Part shown: one piece after another, positions 43,151 through 52,409 of the stretch | Layout of the letters: every line of letters begins with the position of its first letter | Numbering within the stretch: the stretch's first letter is position 1 | Assembly (NCBI GenBank): GCA_900319385.1 | Contig: ONOG01000001.1 | Span: 124,001-188,000, forward strand | Direction: 5' to 3' | Length of the DNA stretch: 64,000 bases | Source: an uncultured Prevotellaceae bacterium | GTDB taxonomy: Bacteria > Bacteroidota > Bacteroidia > Bacteroidales > Bacteroidaceae | The notes under the pieces: model-generated | Databases searched by the model: none | Told to the model about the DNA's origin: nothing | The model's input: only the letters and a program-made list of their open reading frames with translations | Position numbers and translations under genes: made by a program

Positions 43151-45508
43151 TCAGAAGCGGATGTCGGCGCGATACTCGGGAATGACCTCCACGGCACCGA
43201 TTCGCACGACGGGGCCTTCCGAGAAGTCGGGGATGGACGTGGCGGGGAGATCGCGCAGGAAGGGGGCGTCGGGCTGGAGCGGACGGAAGTAGAAGGTGAG
43301 GGGAAGGGAGTCGGCGAGGGCGGTGTAGTAGCGTTTCAGGCCGATTGTCCAGGGGGCACCGTGGAAGAACTCGTCTTGCACGAGCTGACCGCGCAGGAAG
43401 GCCATGGCCACATCGCCGGTGTAGTGGATGCGGAGGAAGTATTCCTGAACCTGGGGAGCCTCGGTGTCGAGCTGCGGCAGGCTGACGCTCATGCGGCGCA
43501 GTCCGGCTCGACGCACGTCGGCCTCGGCACTGACGGTCGGCACGCTGATGGTCTGGGTGCGGAAGCCGTGTGAGGAGGGATAGACGACGTACTCGATGGT
43601 GTTCCGGCCCAGGCTGAGGAGTGTGGCGCCGTGGTCGGCGGGCAGGACTGAGGCGTCGGTGATGAGCAGGCGCCCATCCAGTTTGAGGGTGTTGAGGGCT
43701 TGGTGGCGGGTGAGCGTCGTGATGCGCACTCGGCTGCCGTCGTTGGCCTTGACGGTGAAGGTGGAACTGAATCCGGCTGCCGACGGTGTGTAGCGGTTGC
43801 GGCCTCGGACGGTCGTGGCGTCGAACACGTATTCGGGCTGCATCTTCTGGGGTGCGAAGAAGAAGTAATGGGGTGTGCCGCCATCGTCGATTCGGCACAG
43901 CAGCTGTGCGGTGGCGTATTTGAGGCGGATGCCTGCCTCCATCTCGAAGTTGAACGGCAGGATAACGCTCTGGTCGCGGCCCAGGGTGAGGGTGCCGGTC
44001 TGCGGGATGGTGAGCTGTTCGTCGCCGAGGTTCAGCTTCAGTTGCAGGCCTTGCTGGTCGTGGCGCAGGGTGTCGTGGTCCTGGAAGTTAATCATGAACA
44101 GGAATCCGGCACCGTCCTTCATGCGGGCACAGAAACGCAGGTCGTCGCGGTTGTCGGGTGTGAGTTGTTGCCATCCGTCGGGCAGCACGGTCTGCATCGG
44201 GGCGAGCCGGTCGCCGAAGTCTGCCAGGAAAGTGTGCAGCAGCCGCAGGTTGCGGTACATCTTCCCCTCGAGTCCAAACTCGCCCAGGGGTGCCTGGAAG
44301 TCGTAGCTCACCTTGGGCATACCCATCGGTTCGTCTTGGAACGAGCCGACGCCGCCCTGCATCTTCGGCGTACTGCCTCCGTGGTACATGTAGTAGCCGA
44401 TGCCGTTGGCTCCGCTGCCCAGCGAACGCACCATCAGTCCTTCGGCTGCCTCGGCTGTGACGATGGGTCGCGAGGCATAGATCATCTGTATGCCTGCCCC
44501 CATTTCGACGCTGAACGAGGGATAGTCGGCTGGGTTGTAGCGCACGGGGGCGTAGTCGGGCTCCTGGTGCAGGTCCTTGAACAGCAGAAAGGGCGACATC
44601 GTGGGCTCGGCTTCCCAGAAAGGATAGGTGTAGGCCGCCGTGACGGGCAGTGCTTCGTAGCCGATGACGGCAGCGTTGCCCCAGCCCGTGGCGGTGTAGA
44701 GGGGTGTGACGATGCCGGCGTCGGTGGCCATCTGCTTCAGTGTGCGCATGTGCTGCTCGCCCATTTCGGGGTCGGAGGCAGTCTTTTCCTGCACCTCGAC
44801 ACCGATTGATGCTTCGCCGGCGTTGTACGAAGCAGCGGTGAAGTCGAAGGGCTCCTGCGGATAGTGTATCGCCCACGGTGCGGCGGAGTGCTGCATTTCG
44901 TTCTCAATCTGGCAGCCGATGATGGGGCCTCCGTCCTTGTAGTAGAGGCCGTCGGCCTGTCGGGCAATCTCGGTGTAGAAACGGCCGACCAGCCGCAGGT
45001 ATTCGGGATCGTTGCTGCGCACTTCGAGGGGTTTGGCAAAGAGCCAGTCGGGCAGGCCACCATTGCGGATTTCGGCATGGCAGAACGGGCCGATGCGGAT
45101 GACGACGGGCAGGTCGTGCTGTTTGCACAGCAGGAGGAAATGGCGCAGGTCGAGCTGTCCGTCCCAGCGGAAGTGCCCTTCCTCTTCTTCGTGCAAAGCC
45201 CAGAAGATGTAGGACGAGAGCACGGTCACTCCACCTGCTTTCATCTTCAGGATTTCCTCTTCCCACTGCTGTTCCGGATATCGGGCATAGTGAAACTCTC
45301 CCATCACAGGAATCACGGGTCGTCCATCGACCGACATATAGCAACTGTTCACGGCGATACTGCCGCCTGCGGGCGACGTGCCGCCCAGCTGGAGATGGCC
45401 GCTGCGGACGGGCTGCTGCTGCGATGGGGCGTTGAGTTCGTAGCTGTGTTGGGCATGCAGACTGAGCATGCCGACGAAGGCGAGAATCAATAGGAAGGCA
45501 TTCTTCAT
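43151..45508 (-). CDS. Family 35 beta-galactosidase, exported
   Basis: 785 aa from the ATG at 45508 with signal peptide MKNAFLLILAFVGMLSLHAQ. The GH35 barrel is clear: M-G-E-F-H-Y-A-R-Y-P near 70, GGVTVLSSYIFWALHEEEEG, RIGPFCHAEIRNGGLPDWL, the acid/base Glu204 in Q-I-E-N-E-M, and the likely nucleophile Glu335 in S-F-S-V-E-M-G-A-G. The C-terminal half forms beta-sandwich domains with jelly-roll-like strands. Substrate is probably a galactoside-bearing glycan. The open frame continues upstream to 46081, but that part is an antisense-like reading of the wbqC gene. It lies 34 bases downstream of wbqC. Confidence 0.9.
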   Translation of the reverse strand: MKNAFLLILAFVGMLSLHAQHSYELNAPSQQQPVRSGHLQLGGTSPAGGSIAVNSCYMSVDGRPVIPVMGEFHYARYPEQQWEEEILKMKAGGVTVLSSYIFWALHEEEEGHFRWDGQLDLRHFLLLCKQHDLPVVIRIGPFCHAEIRNGGLPDWLFAKPLEVRSNDPEYLRLVGRFYTEIARQADGLYYKDGGPIIGCQIENEMQHSAAPWAIHYPQEPFDFTAASYNAGEASIGVEVQEKTASDPEMGEQHMRTLKQMATDAGIVTPLYTATGWGNAAVIGYEALPVTAAYTYPFWEAEPTMSPFLLFKDLHQEPDYAPVRYNPADYPSFSVEMGAGIQMIYASRPIVTAEAAEGLMVRSLGSGANGIGYYMYHGGSTPKMQGGVGSFQDEPMGMPKVSYDFQAPLGEFGLEGKMYRNLRLLHTFLADFGDRLAPMQTVLPDGWQQLTPDNRDDLRFCARMKDGAGFLFMINFQDHDTLRHDQQGLQLKLNLGDEQLTIPQTGTLTLGRDQSVILPFNFEMEAGIRLKYATAQLLCRIDDGGTPHYFFFAPQKMQPEYVFDATTVRGRNRYTPSAAGFSSTFTVKANDGSRVRITTLTRHQALNTLKLDGRLLITDASVLPADHGATLLSLGRNTIEYVVYPSSHGFRTQTISVPTVSAEADVRRAGLRRMSVSLPQLDTEAPQVQEYFLRIHYTGDVAMAFLRGQLVQDEFFHGAPWTIGLKRYYTALADSLPLTFYFRPLQPDAPFLRDLPATSIPDFSEGPVVRIGAVEVIPEYRADIRF

Positions 45509-45542
45509 GGTGCAGGGGGAGTGGTTTTGATGGAACAAGGGG

Positions 45543-46337
45543 TCAGCAACGGCTTTGCTGAAGGACGAGCAGACTTTCGGGTCCCATGTTAAAGAGCAGG
45601 TCAGCGATGCTGAGATTGGGAAGGAAGCCGTGCTGGCTGGCAAAGACCTGATAGTAGGGCACGGGACGGAAGTGCGGGTCGAGGCTGTAGGGCCGCTTGG
45701 GAGAGATGAGGTCGCGCAGGTCGTGGACGGGGTCGGACGGCGACGAGGGGGTGGGGGGGAGAAAACGGGTTGTGCGGTCCAGGTCGAGCTCGATGCCGAT
45801 GAGGTCGCAGCAGGTGCGGACGATGGCTTCGTTGAGTTCGAACAGCGTATCGAAGGTCGGTTCGAAGAAGGGTCGGAAGTCGTCGGCGTAGTATTCAAAG
45901 AAAGGCGTGTTGTGGTAGGACGACACGAAGGCCTGCCAGTGCTGGTGGCGCCAGTTGCCATGATCGCTGAGGCGAAGGGATGCAATGGTGGTTTCGCTGT
46001 GAGTTGCGCTTGTTGCGACTGAGTCGCCACAAACAGGGCTGTGGGCTTCGGCGGCGTTGGAACGGCCAGCGGCAGCCCCATGCACTACGGGCACGGTGAG
46101 GGCGAGCGGCCCCTGGGGCGAGTCGATGACGCAGCGGTTGCGGTAGGTCTGCTTGCTGTAAGTCTCGCAGGACTCAAGCAGAACCCTCCCCTCCAGCAGC
46201 TTTGTAAACCACTGGACGGGAGGGAAGTAGGCGGTGGAGAGAAGAGTGACATTCCCTTCTCCTTGCCCCTCACGGCGAGGGAGGGGAGTATTCGCGTTTG
46301 CTGTCAGGGTAGTCCCATTACACATGGTCGTGGACAT
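45543..46337 (-). CDS. WbqC-like family protein
   Basis: 264 aa. The family core is plain: LLSTAYFPPVQWFTKLLEGR, ESCETYSKQTYRNRCVIDSP-Q-G, DHGNWRHQHWQAFVSSYHNT and PFFEYYADDFRPFFE. WbqC-like proteins are annotated as putative sugar-modifying or acyl-transfer proteins of unproven activity. Two oddities are seen. The first ~28 residues are encoded by a GAGGGGCAAGGAGAAGGG-type repeat rather than family sequence. An insert after V-V-H-G (about residues 88-115) contains a GCGAC/GTCGC palindrome. No in-frame ATG exists closer to the core, so the start is 46337 or 46325. Confidence 0.82.
   Translation of the reverse strand: MSTTMCNGTTLTANANTPLPRREGQGEGNVTLLSTAYFPPVQWFTKLLEGRVLLESCETYSKQTYRNRCVIDSPQGPLALTVPVVHGAAAGRSNAAEAHSPVCGDSVATSATHSETTIASLRLSDHGNWRHQHWQAFVSSYHNTPFFEYYADDFRPFFEPTFDTLFELNEAIVRTCCDLIGIELDLDRTTRFLPPTPSSPSDPVHDLRDLISPKRPYSLDPHFRPVPYYQVFASQHGFLPNLSIADLLFNMGPESLLVLQQSRC
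46010..46032. repeat. GC palindrome inside wbqC
   Basis: TTGTTGCGAC-TGA-GTCGCCACAA, 9 of 10 stem positions paired, in the coding insert of wbqC. Confidence 0.6.
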
Positions 46338-46384
46338 AAGAAACTACTCCCTGCCCTCGCCGAAAGGGCTGTGGGAGCGTCTTT

Positions 46385-47884
46385 TTACTGAATGTTCCCT
46401 ACCCACTTGAACAGACGGTCCCAGCGGTAGGTAGGCATCTCCGGATTGGTGTCGGGCGAGATGCTGAGCCAGATGAACAAAGGTTTACCCACCACGTGGT
46501 CCTCGGGCACAAAGCCCCAGTAGCGGCTGTCGGCTGAATTATGGCGGTTGTCGCCCATCATCCAGTAGTAGTCCATCTTAAAGGTATAATAGTCCGTCTG
46601 CTTGCCGTTGATGTATATCTTGCCGTCGCGAACGTCGAGCGTGTTGCCTTCGTAGGCGCGGATGGGTCGTTCGTAGAGGGCGATGTTATACATGTTGAGG
46701 CGCAGCGTCTTGCCTTTCTTCGGAATCCATACGGGTCCGTAGTTGTCGCGTGTCCATCCATAGTCGTGGTCCAGGGGGTAGAGGTTTCCGAAGAATCCGT
46801 CCTTGATTTCCACGATGCTATCGACGAGGTCCGGCCGTGCACTGAGTGCTTCGTATGCGGCACGGGTGAGAGGCATGCCGCGCTGGTGGTCGAGGATTTT
46901 CGAACGATCCTCGTCGCTGATGCCCAGTTCGGCGCAGAGTGCGTCGGGCAGCAGTCGTCCGCCTTTGGTGTAGATGGCATAGTCAAACTGCACCTTTTCG
47001 GGCTGTGGCTGGGCCACGCCATCGACGTAGATGACCTTGTCCTTGATTTGCAAGCGCTGTCCAGGCAGTCCGACGCAGCGTTTCACATAGTTCTCGCGTC
47101 GGTCGGCGGGACGTACAATCACGTCGCCGTAGGTGCTGCGTTGGCTCTCTATGAACTGTTTGCCGAGACCATAGACGGTGTAGAACTGCGCCATCTGCGC
47201 CTCGGTGCTTTGGCCCCGCATGGCGGGCAGTTCGATGCCGTTGTCGGCATATATCTGTTGGCCAGCGGAGTAACAGAGATCGTAGAAGTCGTAGGGCCAA
47301 TCGACGGCCACGGTGTCGCCGGCAGGATAGTTGAACACGACGATATCGCCGAGCTCCACCTTCCCCAGTCCGCTCACACGTCGGTAGTCCCACTTCGGCC
47401 ATTCGAGGTAGCTACGGGTGTTGATGCCAGGAATGGTGTGTTGGGTGAGGGGCAGGGTGAGCGGCGTCTGCGGGATGCGCGGGCCGTAGCTGAGCTTGCT
47501 GACGAGCAGGTAGTCGCCGGTGAGGAGCGTTTTCTCCAGCGACGACGAAGGGATTTTGTAGTTCTGGACGAAGAACTGATTGACGAAATAGACTGCCACG
47601 AGCGCGAAGACGATGGCATCGACCCAACTCATGATCATGCGGCCCGGACCCTCGAGGTCTTTCCACCACGTCCAGCGGATTTTCTTGGTGATGAAGGCGT
47701 CGAAGATGAAGGGCACGACGATGAGTCCCCACCACGACTTCACCCAATAGAGAAAGGCGAGGTAGAGAACGAGGGCTGTGACACACTTCGCCCATTTGAC
47801 CCAGGCGGGCGCGGGTTTTTCTTCCTGTTTGTTTTTCTTAGTCCGTATCTTGGAATAGTCGGGCTTGCTGGTAAAGAGTCCCAT
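46385..47884 (-). CDS. lepB: Signal peptidase I, long Bacteroidetes type
   Basis: Removes signal peptides from exported proteins at the periplasmic face. The 499-aa protein has N-terminal membrane helices (about 30-65 and 83-103), the catalytic serine in K-I-P-S-S-S-L-E-K-T-L (Ser115) and the lysine in N-Y-V-K-R-C-V-G-L-P-G (Lys268). The C-terminal M-M-G-D-N-R-H-N-S-A-D-S-R-Y-W-G-F-V-P box is intact. It is about twice the length of E. coli-core enzymes owing to large inserts, normal in this phylum. It lies 26 bases downstream of dapB, in the same operon. Confidence 0.95.
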   Translation of the reverse strand: MGLFTSKPDYSKIRTKKNKQEEKPAPAWVKWAKCVTALVLYLAFLYWVKSWWGLIVVPFIFDAFITKKIRWTWWKDLEGPGRMIMSWVDAIVFALVAVYFVNQFFVQNYKIPSSSLEKTLLTGDYLLVSKLSYGPRIPQTPLTLPLTQHTIPGINTRSYLEWPKWDYRRVSGLGKVELGDIVVFNYPAGDTVAVDWPYDFYDLCYSAGQQIYADNGIELPAMRGQSTEAQMAQFYTVYGLGKQFIESQRSTYGDVIVRPADRRENYVKRCVGLPGQRLQIKDKVIYVDGVAQPQPEKVQFDYAIYTKGGRLLPDALCAELGISDEDRSKILDHQRGMPLTRAAYEALSARPDLVDSIVEIKDGFFGNLYPLDHDYGWTRDNYGPVWIPKKGKTLRLNMYNIALYERPIRAYEGNTLDVRDGKIYINGKQTDYYTFKMDYYWMMGDNRHNSADSRYWGFVPEDHVVGKPLFIWLSISPDTNPEMPTYRWDRLFKWVGNIQ

Positions 47885-47910
47885 AACTGAATATCATTAA
47901 AACTTAAAAT

Positions 47911-48666
47911 TCAAAAACTGAAAAGGTCGTCGGTGGTGAGCAGACCCGAGTGCTGCGCCGTGTATTCGGCGGCGAGGACGGCGCCGAGGGCGAAGCCTTG
48001 ACGCGAGTGGGCGTCGTGCTGCAGACGGATGCAGTCGGCAGGGCTGTCGTAGGTGACGGTGTGTATGCCAGGCACTTCGCCACGGCGCACGCTGTCGATG
48101 GCCAGTTCGTGGTCGGCGGGCACATGCTCGACGACCTGCGTGCCGTCGGGCTGCGTCTGCGTGCCCAGCGTCCAGGAGTCCTTGCGGTCGAGGGCCGCAG
48201 TGATTTGCTCGGCGAGGGTAATTGCCGTGCCCGAGGGATGGTCGAGTTTGTGCACGTGGTGCACCTCCTCTATGCGGACATCGTACTGCGGAAACTGGTT
48301 CATGATGCGGGCCAGGTATTTGTTGACCGCCGAGAAGATGGCCACCCCGACGCTGAAGTTCGATGCCCAGAAGAGGGTCTTTCCGCCTTCGGTGCAGGCT
48401 TGGCGCACGTCGTCACCGTGCTCGGCGAGCCAGCCGGTCGAGCCGCTCACCACCTTCACGCCCTGCTCCCATGCCTTCAGATAGTTGGAATAGGCCACGT
48501 GGGGTGCGGTGAATTCGATGGCTACTTCCGCCTCGCGGAAGGCGTCGGAGTCGAAGTCCTGCTGGTTATCGACGTCGATGATGCAGGTGATTTGGTGCCC
48601 ACGTTCGCGGGCTATCTGTTCGATCATACGGCCCATTTTGCCGTATCCAATCAGCGCAAATTTCAT
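47911..48666 (-). CDS. dapB: 4-Hydroxy-tetrahydrodipicolinate reductase
   Basis: The second step of the diaminopimelate/lysine pathway, NAD(P)H-dependent, cytoplasmic. 251 aa with the N-terminal A-L-I-G-Y-G-K-M-G-R-M nucleotide-binding loop, AIEFTAPHVAYSNYLKAWEQ, S-G-S-T-G-W and the catalytic block EEVHHVHKLDHPSGTAITLA (His pair, Lys, P-S-G-T). It heads the operon dapB-lepB-wbqC-GH35 and is transcribed divergently from the DUF2851 gene. Confidence 0.95.
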   Translation of the reverse strand: MKFALIGYGKMGRMIEQIARERGHQITCIIDVDNQQDFDSDAFREAEVAIEFTAPHVAYSNYLKAWEQGVKVVSGSTGWLAEHGDDVRQACTEGGKTLFWASNFSVGVAIFSAVNKYLARIMNQFPQYDVRIEEVHHVHKLDHPSGTAITLAEQITAALDRKDSWTLGTQTQPDGTQVVEHVPADHELAIDSVRRGEVPGIHTVTYDSPADCIRLQHDAHSRQGFALGAVLAAEYTAQHSGLLTTDDLFSF

Positions 48667-48688
48667 ATTTCAGACATTTTTTCGGCTG

Positions 48689-48696
48689 CAAAGGTA
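48689..48696 (-). promoter_or_regulatory. -7 box of dapB
   Basis: TACCTTTG on the minus strand, 22 bases before the ATG. It is 21 bases from the opposing box at 48718. Confidence 0.65.
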
Positions 48697-48717
48697 CGGA
48701 AATTCCTCGTAATTGCT

Positions 48718-48725
48718 TAACTTTG
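48718..48725 (+). promoter_or_regulatory. -7 box of the DUF2851 gene
   Basis: TAACTTTG on the plus strand. It lies upstream of the chosen ATG at 48783 and overlaps an ATG at 48723, which is therefore not the start. Confidence 0.6.
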
Positions 48726-48782
48726 AAAGGTTTTTTAAGAAAACAATCCTCGTTTCAACGTTTTTTATACATAAATTCGACT

Positions 48783-50120
48783 ATGGAACAGCTGCTGCAT
48801 TACGTCTGGAAGCACAAGCTTTTTCCCCTTTCGCCCCTCACCACGACCGACGGCCGACCGGTCGAGGTGGTCCATCCAGGGCTGCACAACCACGACGCAG
48901 GGCCCGACTTTTTCAATGCCAAGGTGAAGATCGGTGGCCAGTTGTGGGTAGGCAACGTCGAGATTCACGACCGTGCCAGCGACTGGTATCGCCACCATCA
49001 CGACCAGAATCCTGCCTACGACAACGTCGTCCTGCACGTCGTGGGTGTGGCCGACATGGACATCCCCTATCCCGACGGCCCATCGTCGGCGCCGGCGCAG
49101 GGCGTGCGCCTCATCCCCCAGCTGGAGCTGCCTGTCCCGACCGAGGTCAGGCAGAACTACGACCGCCTCGTGCAGGAGGACGCACAGCCGCGCTGCCGTC
49201 GTGTGGTGGGCACGCTTCCCAGCCTGACGGTGCACGGATGGCTCTCGGCCCTGCAGGTGGAGCGGCTGGAGCAAAGGACGCAGCAGGTGCAAGTGCGCCG
49301 CCAGCAGCTCGGCATGGACTGGGAGGCTACGTTCTTCGTCACGCTCGCCCGCACCTTCGGCTTCGGCATCAACGGCGACGCTATGGAGCAGTGGGCCTAC
49401 AATGTGCCGCTGCACGCCGTGGCGAAGCACCGCGACGATTTGTTTCAGGTCGAGGCCATCTTTTTCGGTCAGGCAGGACTGCTCGAGTCGCCGTGCGACG
49501 CCCCCTACTTCAGTCGTCTGCAGACGGAGTATGCCTACCTGCGCCACAAGTTTTCGCTCACCCCGATGGACCCCCACCAGTGGCGCTTCGCACGTCTGCG
49601 TCCGCAGAACCTTCCCTACGTGCGCATTGCCCAGCTGGCGATGCTCTACCACGAACAGCGGCTCAACTTTTCGCGCATCATCGAGGCTGCCGACCTGGAC
49701 CAACTGTACGGCTTGCTCCAGACGCACGTGAGCGAATTCTGGCAGACGCACTACAGCTTCTCCAGTCAGCCGTCGCCGCTTTCCGACCGCCGGCTCACCG
49801 ACGCCTCGCTCCGTTCGTTGGTCATCAACGCCGTCGTGCCGATTCTCTTCAGCTATGGCCGCTACAAGAGCGAGGAACAGCTGTGCGAACGTGCCCTCAC
49901 GCTGCTCGAACAGCTGCCGCCTGAGGCAAATCATATCGTGCGTGAATGGGCTGCTGCCGGCGTCAAAAGCGACAATGCGGGCGACACCCAGGCGCTCATC
50001 CACCTCACCCGCCAGTATTGCGAACCGCGCAACTGCCTGCGTTGCCGCTTTGGCTACGAATACTTGCGCCGTACACCCGATTTCCTGCGTGAGGACCCCG
50101 ATGACGTGCCCCAACCCTAA
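48783..50120 (+). CDS. DUF2851 family protein
   Basis: About 445 aa starting MEQLLHYVWKHKLFPLSPLT. The family's opening L-H-Y-x-W-x-x-x-L-F and V-H-P-G-x-x-N-x-D-A-G-P-D-F-F-N-A-K are present, followed by G-N-V-E-I-H and H-H-D-Q-N-P-A-Y-D-N-V-V-L-H-V. The acid and histidine pattern looks nuclease-like to me, but no activity is established for the family as far as I know. The C-terminus has C-x-x-x-x-C-L-R-C-R-F-G-Y. Complete; no sign of a signal peptide. Confidence 0.9.
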   Translation: MEQLLHYVWKHKLFPLSPLTTTDGRPVEVVHPGLHNHDAGPDFFNAKVKIGGQLWVGNVEIHDRASDWYRHHHDQNPAYDNVVLHVVGVADMDIPYPDGPSSAPAQGVRLIPQLELPVPTEVRQNYDRLVQEDAQPRCRRVVGTLPSLTVHGWLSALQVERLEQRTQQVQVRRQQLGMDWEATFFVTLARTFGFGINGDAMEQWAYNVPLHAVAKHRDDLFQVEAIFFGQAGLLESPCDAPYFSRLQTEYAYLRHKFSLTPMDPHQWRFARLRPQNLPYVRIAQLAMLYHEQRLNFSRIIEAADLDQLYGLLQTHVSEFWQTHYSFSSQPSPLSDRRLTDASLRSLVINAVVPILFSYGRYKSEEQLCERALTLLEQLPPEANHIVREWAAAGVKSDNAGDTQALIHLTRQYCEPRNCLRCRFGYEYLRRTPDFLREDPDDVPQP

Positions 50121-50135
50121 AACCACGTTTTTTTA

Positions 50136-50217
50136 ACCACGAATTGCACGAATTACACGAATGATTTATAGTAGGAAAAACGAGGAAGGCATTCGTGTAA
50201 TTCGTGCAATTCGTGGT
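50136..50217. repeat. Perfect 28-bp inverted repeat
   Basis: ACCACGAATTGCACGAATTA... at 50136-50163 and its exact inverse at 50190-50217, with a 26-bp loop. A further partial arm (GTGTAATTCGTGGTT) follows at about 50248-50262. It may end the DUF2851 transcript, but the pattern is that of a dispersed repeat. Confidence 0.85.
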
Positions 50218-50358
50218 CAAAATATGTATTTTTCGTGTCTTATTGGTGTAATTCGTGGTTAAGAATTACCTGTATGACGGCGTAAAGACAGGTCGGGTGG
50301 TGCTAAGTGGTGCGGGGCTTGCCGACGTGCAAAACTTAGGCTGAGGGAGGCTGAAGCA

Positions 50359-50390
50359 TTTGCAGGAGTCATTTTTTTGCCGTACCTTTG
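50359..50390 (+). promoter_or_regulatory. Promoter of the epimerase-to-dus operon
   Basis: TTTG (50359-50362), 20-nt spacer, TACCTTTG (50383-50390), 18 bases before the ATG. Confidence 0.72.
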
Positions 50391-50408
50391 CACGAAAATC
50401 AGACTCTA

Positions 50409-51446
50409 ATGGCAGAAAAACTGAAAATTCTGGTCACCGGTGCCAGTGGATTCATCGGCAGCTTCCTCTGCGAAGAAGGCCTCAGACAGGGCTTCGAGGT
50501 CTGGGCAGGCATGCGTGCGACGTCGTCGCGACGCTGGTTGCAGCACGAGTGGCTGCAGTTTGTCACTCTCGACCTCACACAGCCCGAAGTGCTGCGCAGC
50601 CAACTCGCCGACTTCAAGGCCCGCCACGGTGCCTGGGACATCGTCGTTCATGCCGGCGGCGCGACGAAGTGTCTGGACCCTGCCGACTTCGACCGCCACA
50701 ACTACGACTGCACCGTCCATCTGGTCGAGGCGCTGGCTGAGCTGGAGATGAAGCCCCAGCTGTTTGTCTATGTCAGCAGTCTCAGCGTGCTCGGACCCAT
50801 TCGCGAGGACTACACGGCGCTGCGCAGCGACGATGTGCCTCAACCCAACACGGCCTACGGGCGCAGCAAACTCAAGAGCGAACAGTATCTGCTGGGCCTG
50901 GAGCAGGCGCTCCCGACGGTGATTTTCCGCCCGACGGGAGTCTATGGTCCGCGCGAACGCGACTATTTCCTGCAGGTCAAGACCATCAAGCAGCACATCG
51001 ACTTCGCCGTCGGTTTTCAGCCGCAGCGCATCACGTTCGTCTATGTGCAGGATCTGGTCCGCGCCATCTATCTGGCAGTTGCGAAGGCTGTCGGCGGCGA
51101 GGCTCAGGCCATCTGCGGCAAGATCTACCATGTGAGCGACGGACAGACCTACGACTCGCGTCAGTTTGGTGTCCTCGTCAAGCGTTTCCTGGGCGTGAGC
51201 TGGGTGGCACACGTGACTGCACCGCTCTGGGTGCTGCGCACGATGTGTGCCGTGAGCGACTGGTGGTCGCGCCTGACCCGACGTGTTTCGACGCTGAATA
51301 ACGACAAATATCGCATTCTCTCGCAGCGCAACTGGGCCTGCGACATCACACCGGCGCGCCGCGACCTCGGTTTCGAGCCCGAGTGGCCGCTGGAGCGTGG
51401 CACGCAAGCCACGATGGAATGGTATCTGAAAGAACATTGGCTATGA
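50409..51446 (+). CDS. NAD-dependent epimerase/dehydratase family protein
   Basis: 345 aa, extended SDR fold. The nucleotide loop is G-A-S-G-F-I-G-S (residues 11-18). The catalytic Y-G-R-S-K-L-K-S follows L-F-V-Y-V-S-S-L-S-V-L-G, and RPTGVYGPRERDYF is typical of sugar-nucleotide or steroid-type SDRs. The precise substrate is not evident. I chose the ATG at 50409 over 50388 because the latter overlaps the promoter. First gene of a tight plus-strand run; its stop overlaps the next ATG. Confidence 0.9.
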   Translation: MAEKLKILVTGASGFIGSFLCEEGLRQGFEVWAGMRATSSRRWLQHEWLQFVTLDLTQPEVLRSQLADFKARHGAWDIVVHAGGATKCLDPADFDRHNYDCTVHLVEALAELEMKPQLFVYVSSLSVLGPIREDYTALRSDDVPQPNTAYGRSKLKSEQYLLGLEQALPTVIFRPTGVYGPRERDYFLQVKTIKQHIDFAVGFQPQRITFVYVQDLVRAIYLAVAKAVGGEAQAICGKIYHVSDGQTYDSRQFGVLVKRFLGVSWVAHVTAPLWVLRTMCAVSDWWSRLTRRVSTLNNDKYRILSQRNWACDITPARRDLGFEPEWPLERGTQATMEWYLKEHWL

Positions 51447-52402
51447 TAAAATTTTTCGAACGAAAGCCCGAGAATGGGCTGCTCAGCGTCGAGGTGTTGA
51501 CGCTGGCCTACATGGTGATTACCGCAGTGATGACGCTCGTGTGGTGGGATGGTATCGCACACCCCGAGGACATGATGGTGTGGCGTGGCGGAGCTTTGCT
51601 CTTCATGGTGCTCGCCAACATCATTTACCACTTCTACCCAAGCCGCTTGACCATCGCCCTGCGCGCCATTCCGCTGCTGCTCTGTCTCGCGCAGTGGTAC
51701 CCCGAAACCTACGAGTTCTGCAAACAATTCAACTACCAAGACCACGTGTTTGCCGGCATAGACTGGATGATCTTCGGTTGTCAGCCCAGCATCGAATTTT
51801 CGCGTCTGCTGCCAGGTGCGCAGTGGAGCGAGGCCTTCTCGATGGGTTACTACGCCTACTACTACATGATGATGGCGACGCTGCTCTTCTACCTCTTCGC
51901 TCGCTACGAGCGCTTTCAGTGGGCATCGTGGGTGTTCCTGGGCAGTTTCTTCATCTTCTACCTTATCTTTGAATTTTTGCCCGTCGCAGGACCGCAATAC
52001 TACTACTGCGCCATCGGTATCGACCGTGCGCAGGAGGCTTATTTCCCTGAGCTGGGCCACTACTTCGTCAACCACCAGGAAATGCTGCCCATGGAGACGA
52101 AAGGCATTTTCGGACAGCTGGTGAAACTGGCGCAGGAGGCTGGTGAGCGGCCCACGGCAGCGTTCCCGTCGAGCCATGTGGGTATGTCCACGGTGACGAT
52201 GCTGTTGGCATGGAAGAGTGGCAATCGCTGGCTCTTCTGGCTGCAAATGCCGTTCTACGTGCTGCTCGTCTTCGCCACCGTCTATATCCGTGCCCACTAC
52301 GCCATCGACTCCGTCGCAGGTCTCGTCGTCGCCTTCGTCCTCTTCGGACTATTCAGTGCCCTGTGGCCCGATATGCAGCGCGTGCTTCGGCTGAAAAAAT
52401 GA
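51443..52402 (+). CDS. PAP2-family membrane phosphatase
   Basis: 319 aa with six or so hydrophobic helices. The phosphatase motifs are G-E-R-P-T-A-A-F-P-S-S-H (motifs 1-2 compressed) and Y-I-R-A-H-Y-A-I-D-S-V-A-G (motif 3 with its His and Asp). PAP2 enzymes hydrolyse lipid phosphates such as undecaprenyl pyrophosphate or phosphatidate at the outer face of the inner membrane. The start ATG at 51443 overlaps the epimerase stop. The actual lipid is not evident from sequence. Confidence 0.85.
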   Translation: MIKFFERKPENGLLSVEVLTLAYMVITAVMTLVWWDGIAHPEDMMVWRGGALLFMVLANIIYHFYPSRLTIALRAIPLLLCLAQWYPETYEFCKQFNYQDHVFAGIDWMIFGCQPSIEFSRLLPGAQWSEAFSMGYYAYYYMMMATLLFYLFARYERFQWASWVFLGSFFIFYLIFEFLPVAGPQYYYCAIGIDRAQEAYFPELGHYFVNHQEMLPMETKGIFGQLVKLAQEAGERPTAAFPSSHVGMSTVTMLLAWKSGNRWLFWLQMPFYVLLVFATVYIRAHYAIDSVAGLVVAFVLFGLFSALWPDMQRVLRLKK

Positions 52403-52409
52403 CGCACCC

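Noticed and set aside
43151-46081. One 976-codon gene joining GH35 to the region upstream
   Set aside because: The upstream 190 codons overlap wbqC in another frame. A good signal peptide and ATG at 45508 mark the true start of the galactosidase.
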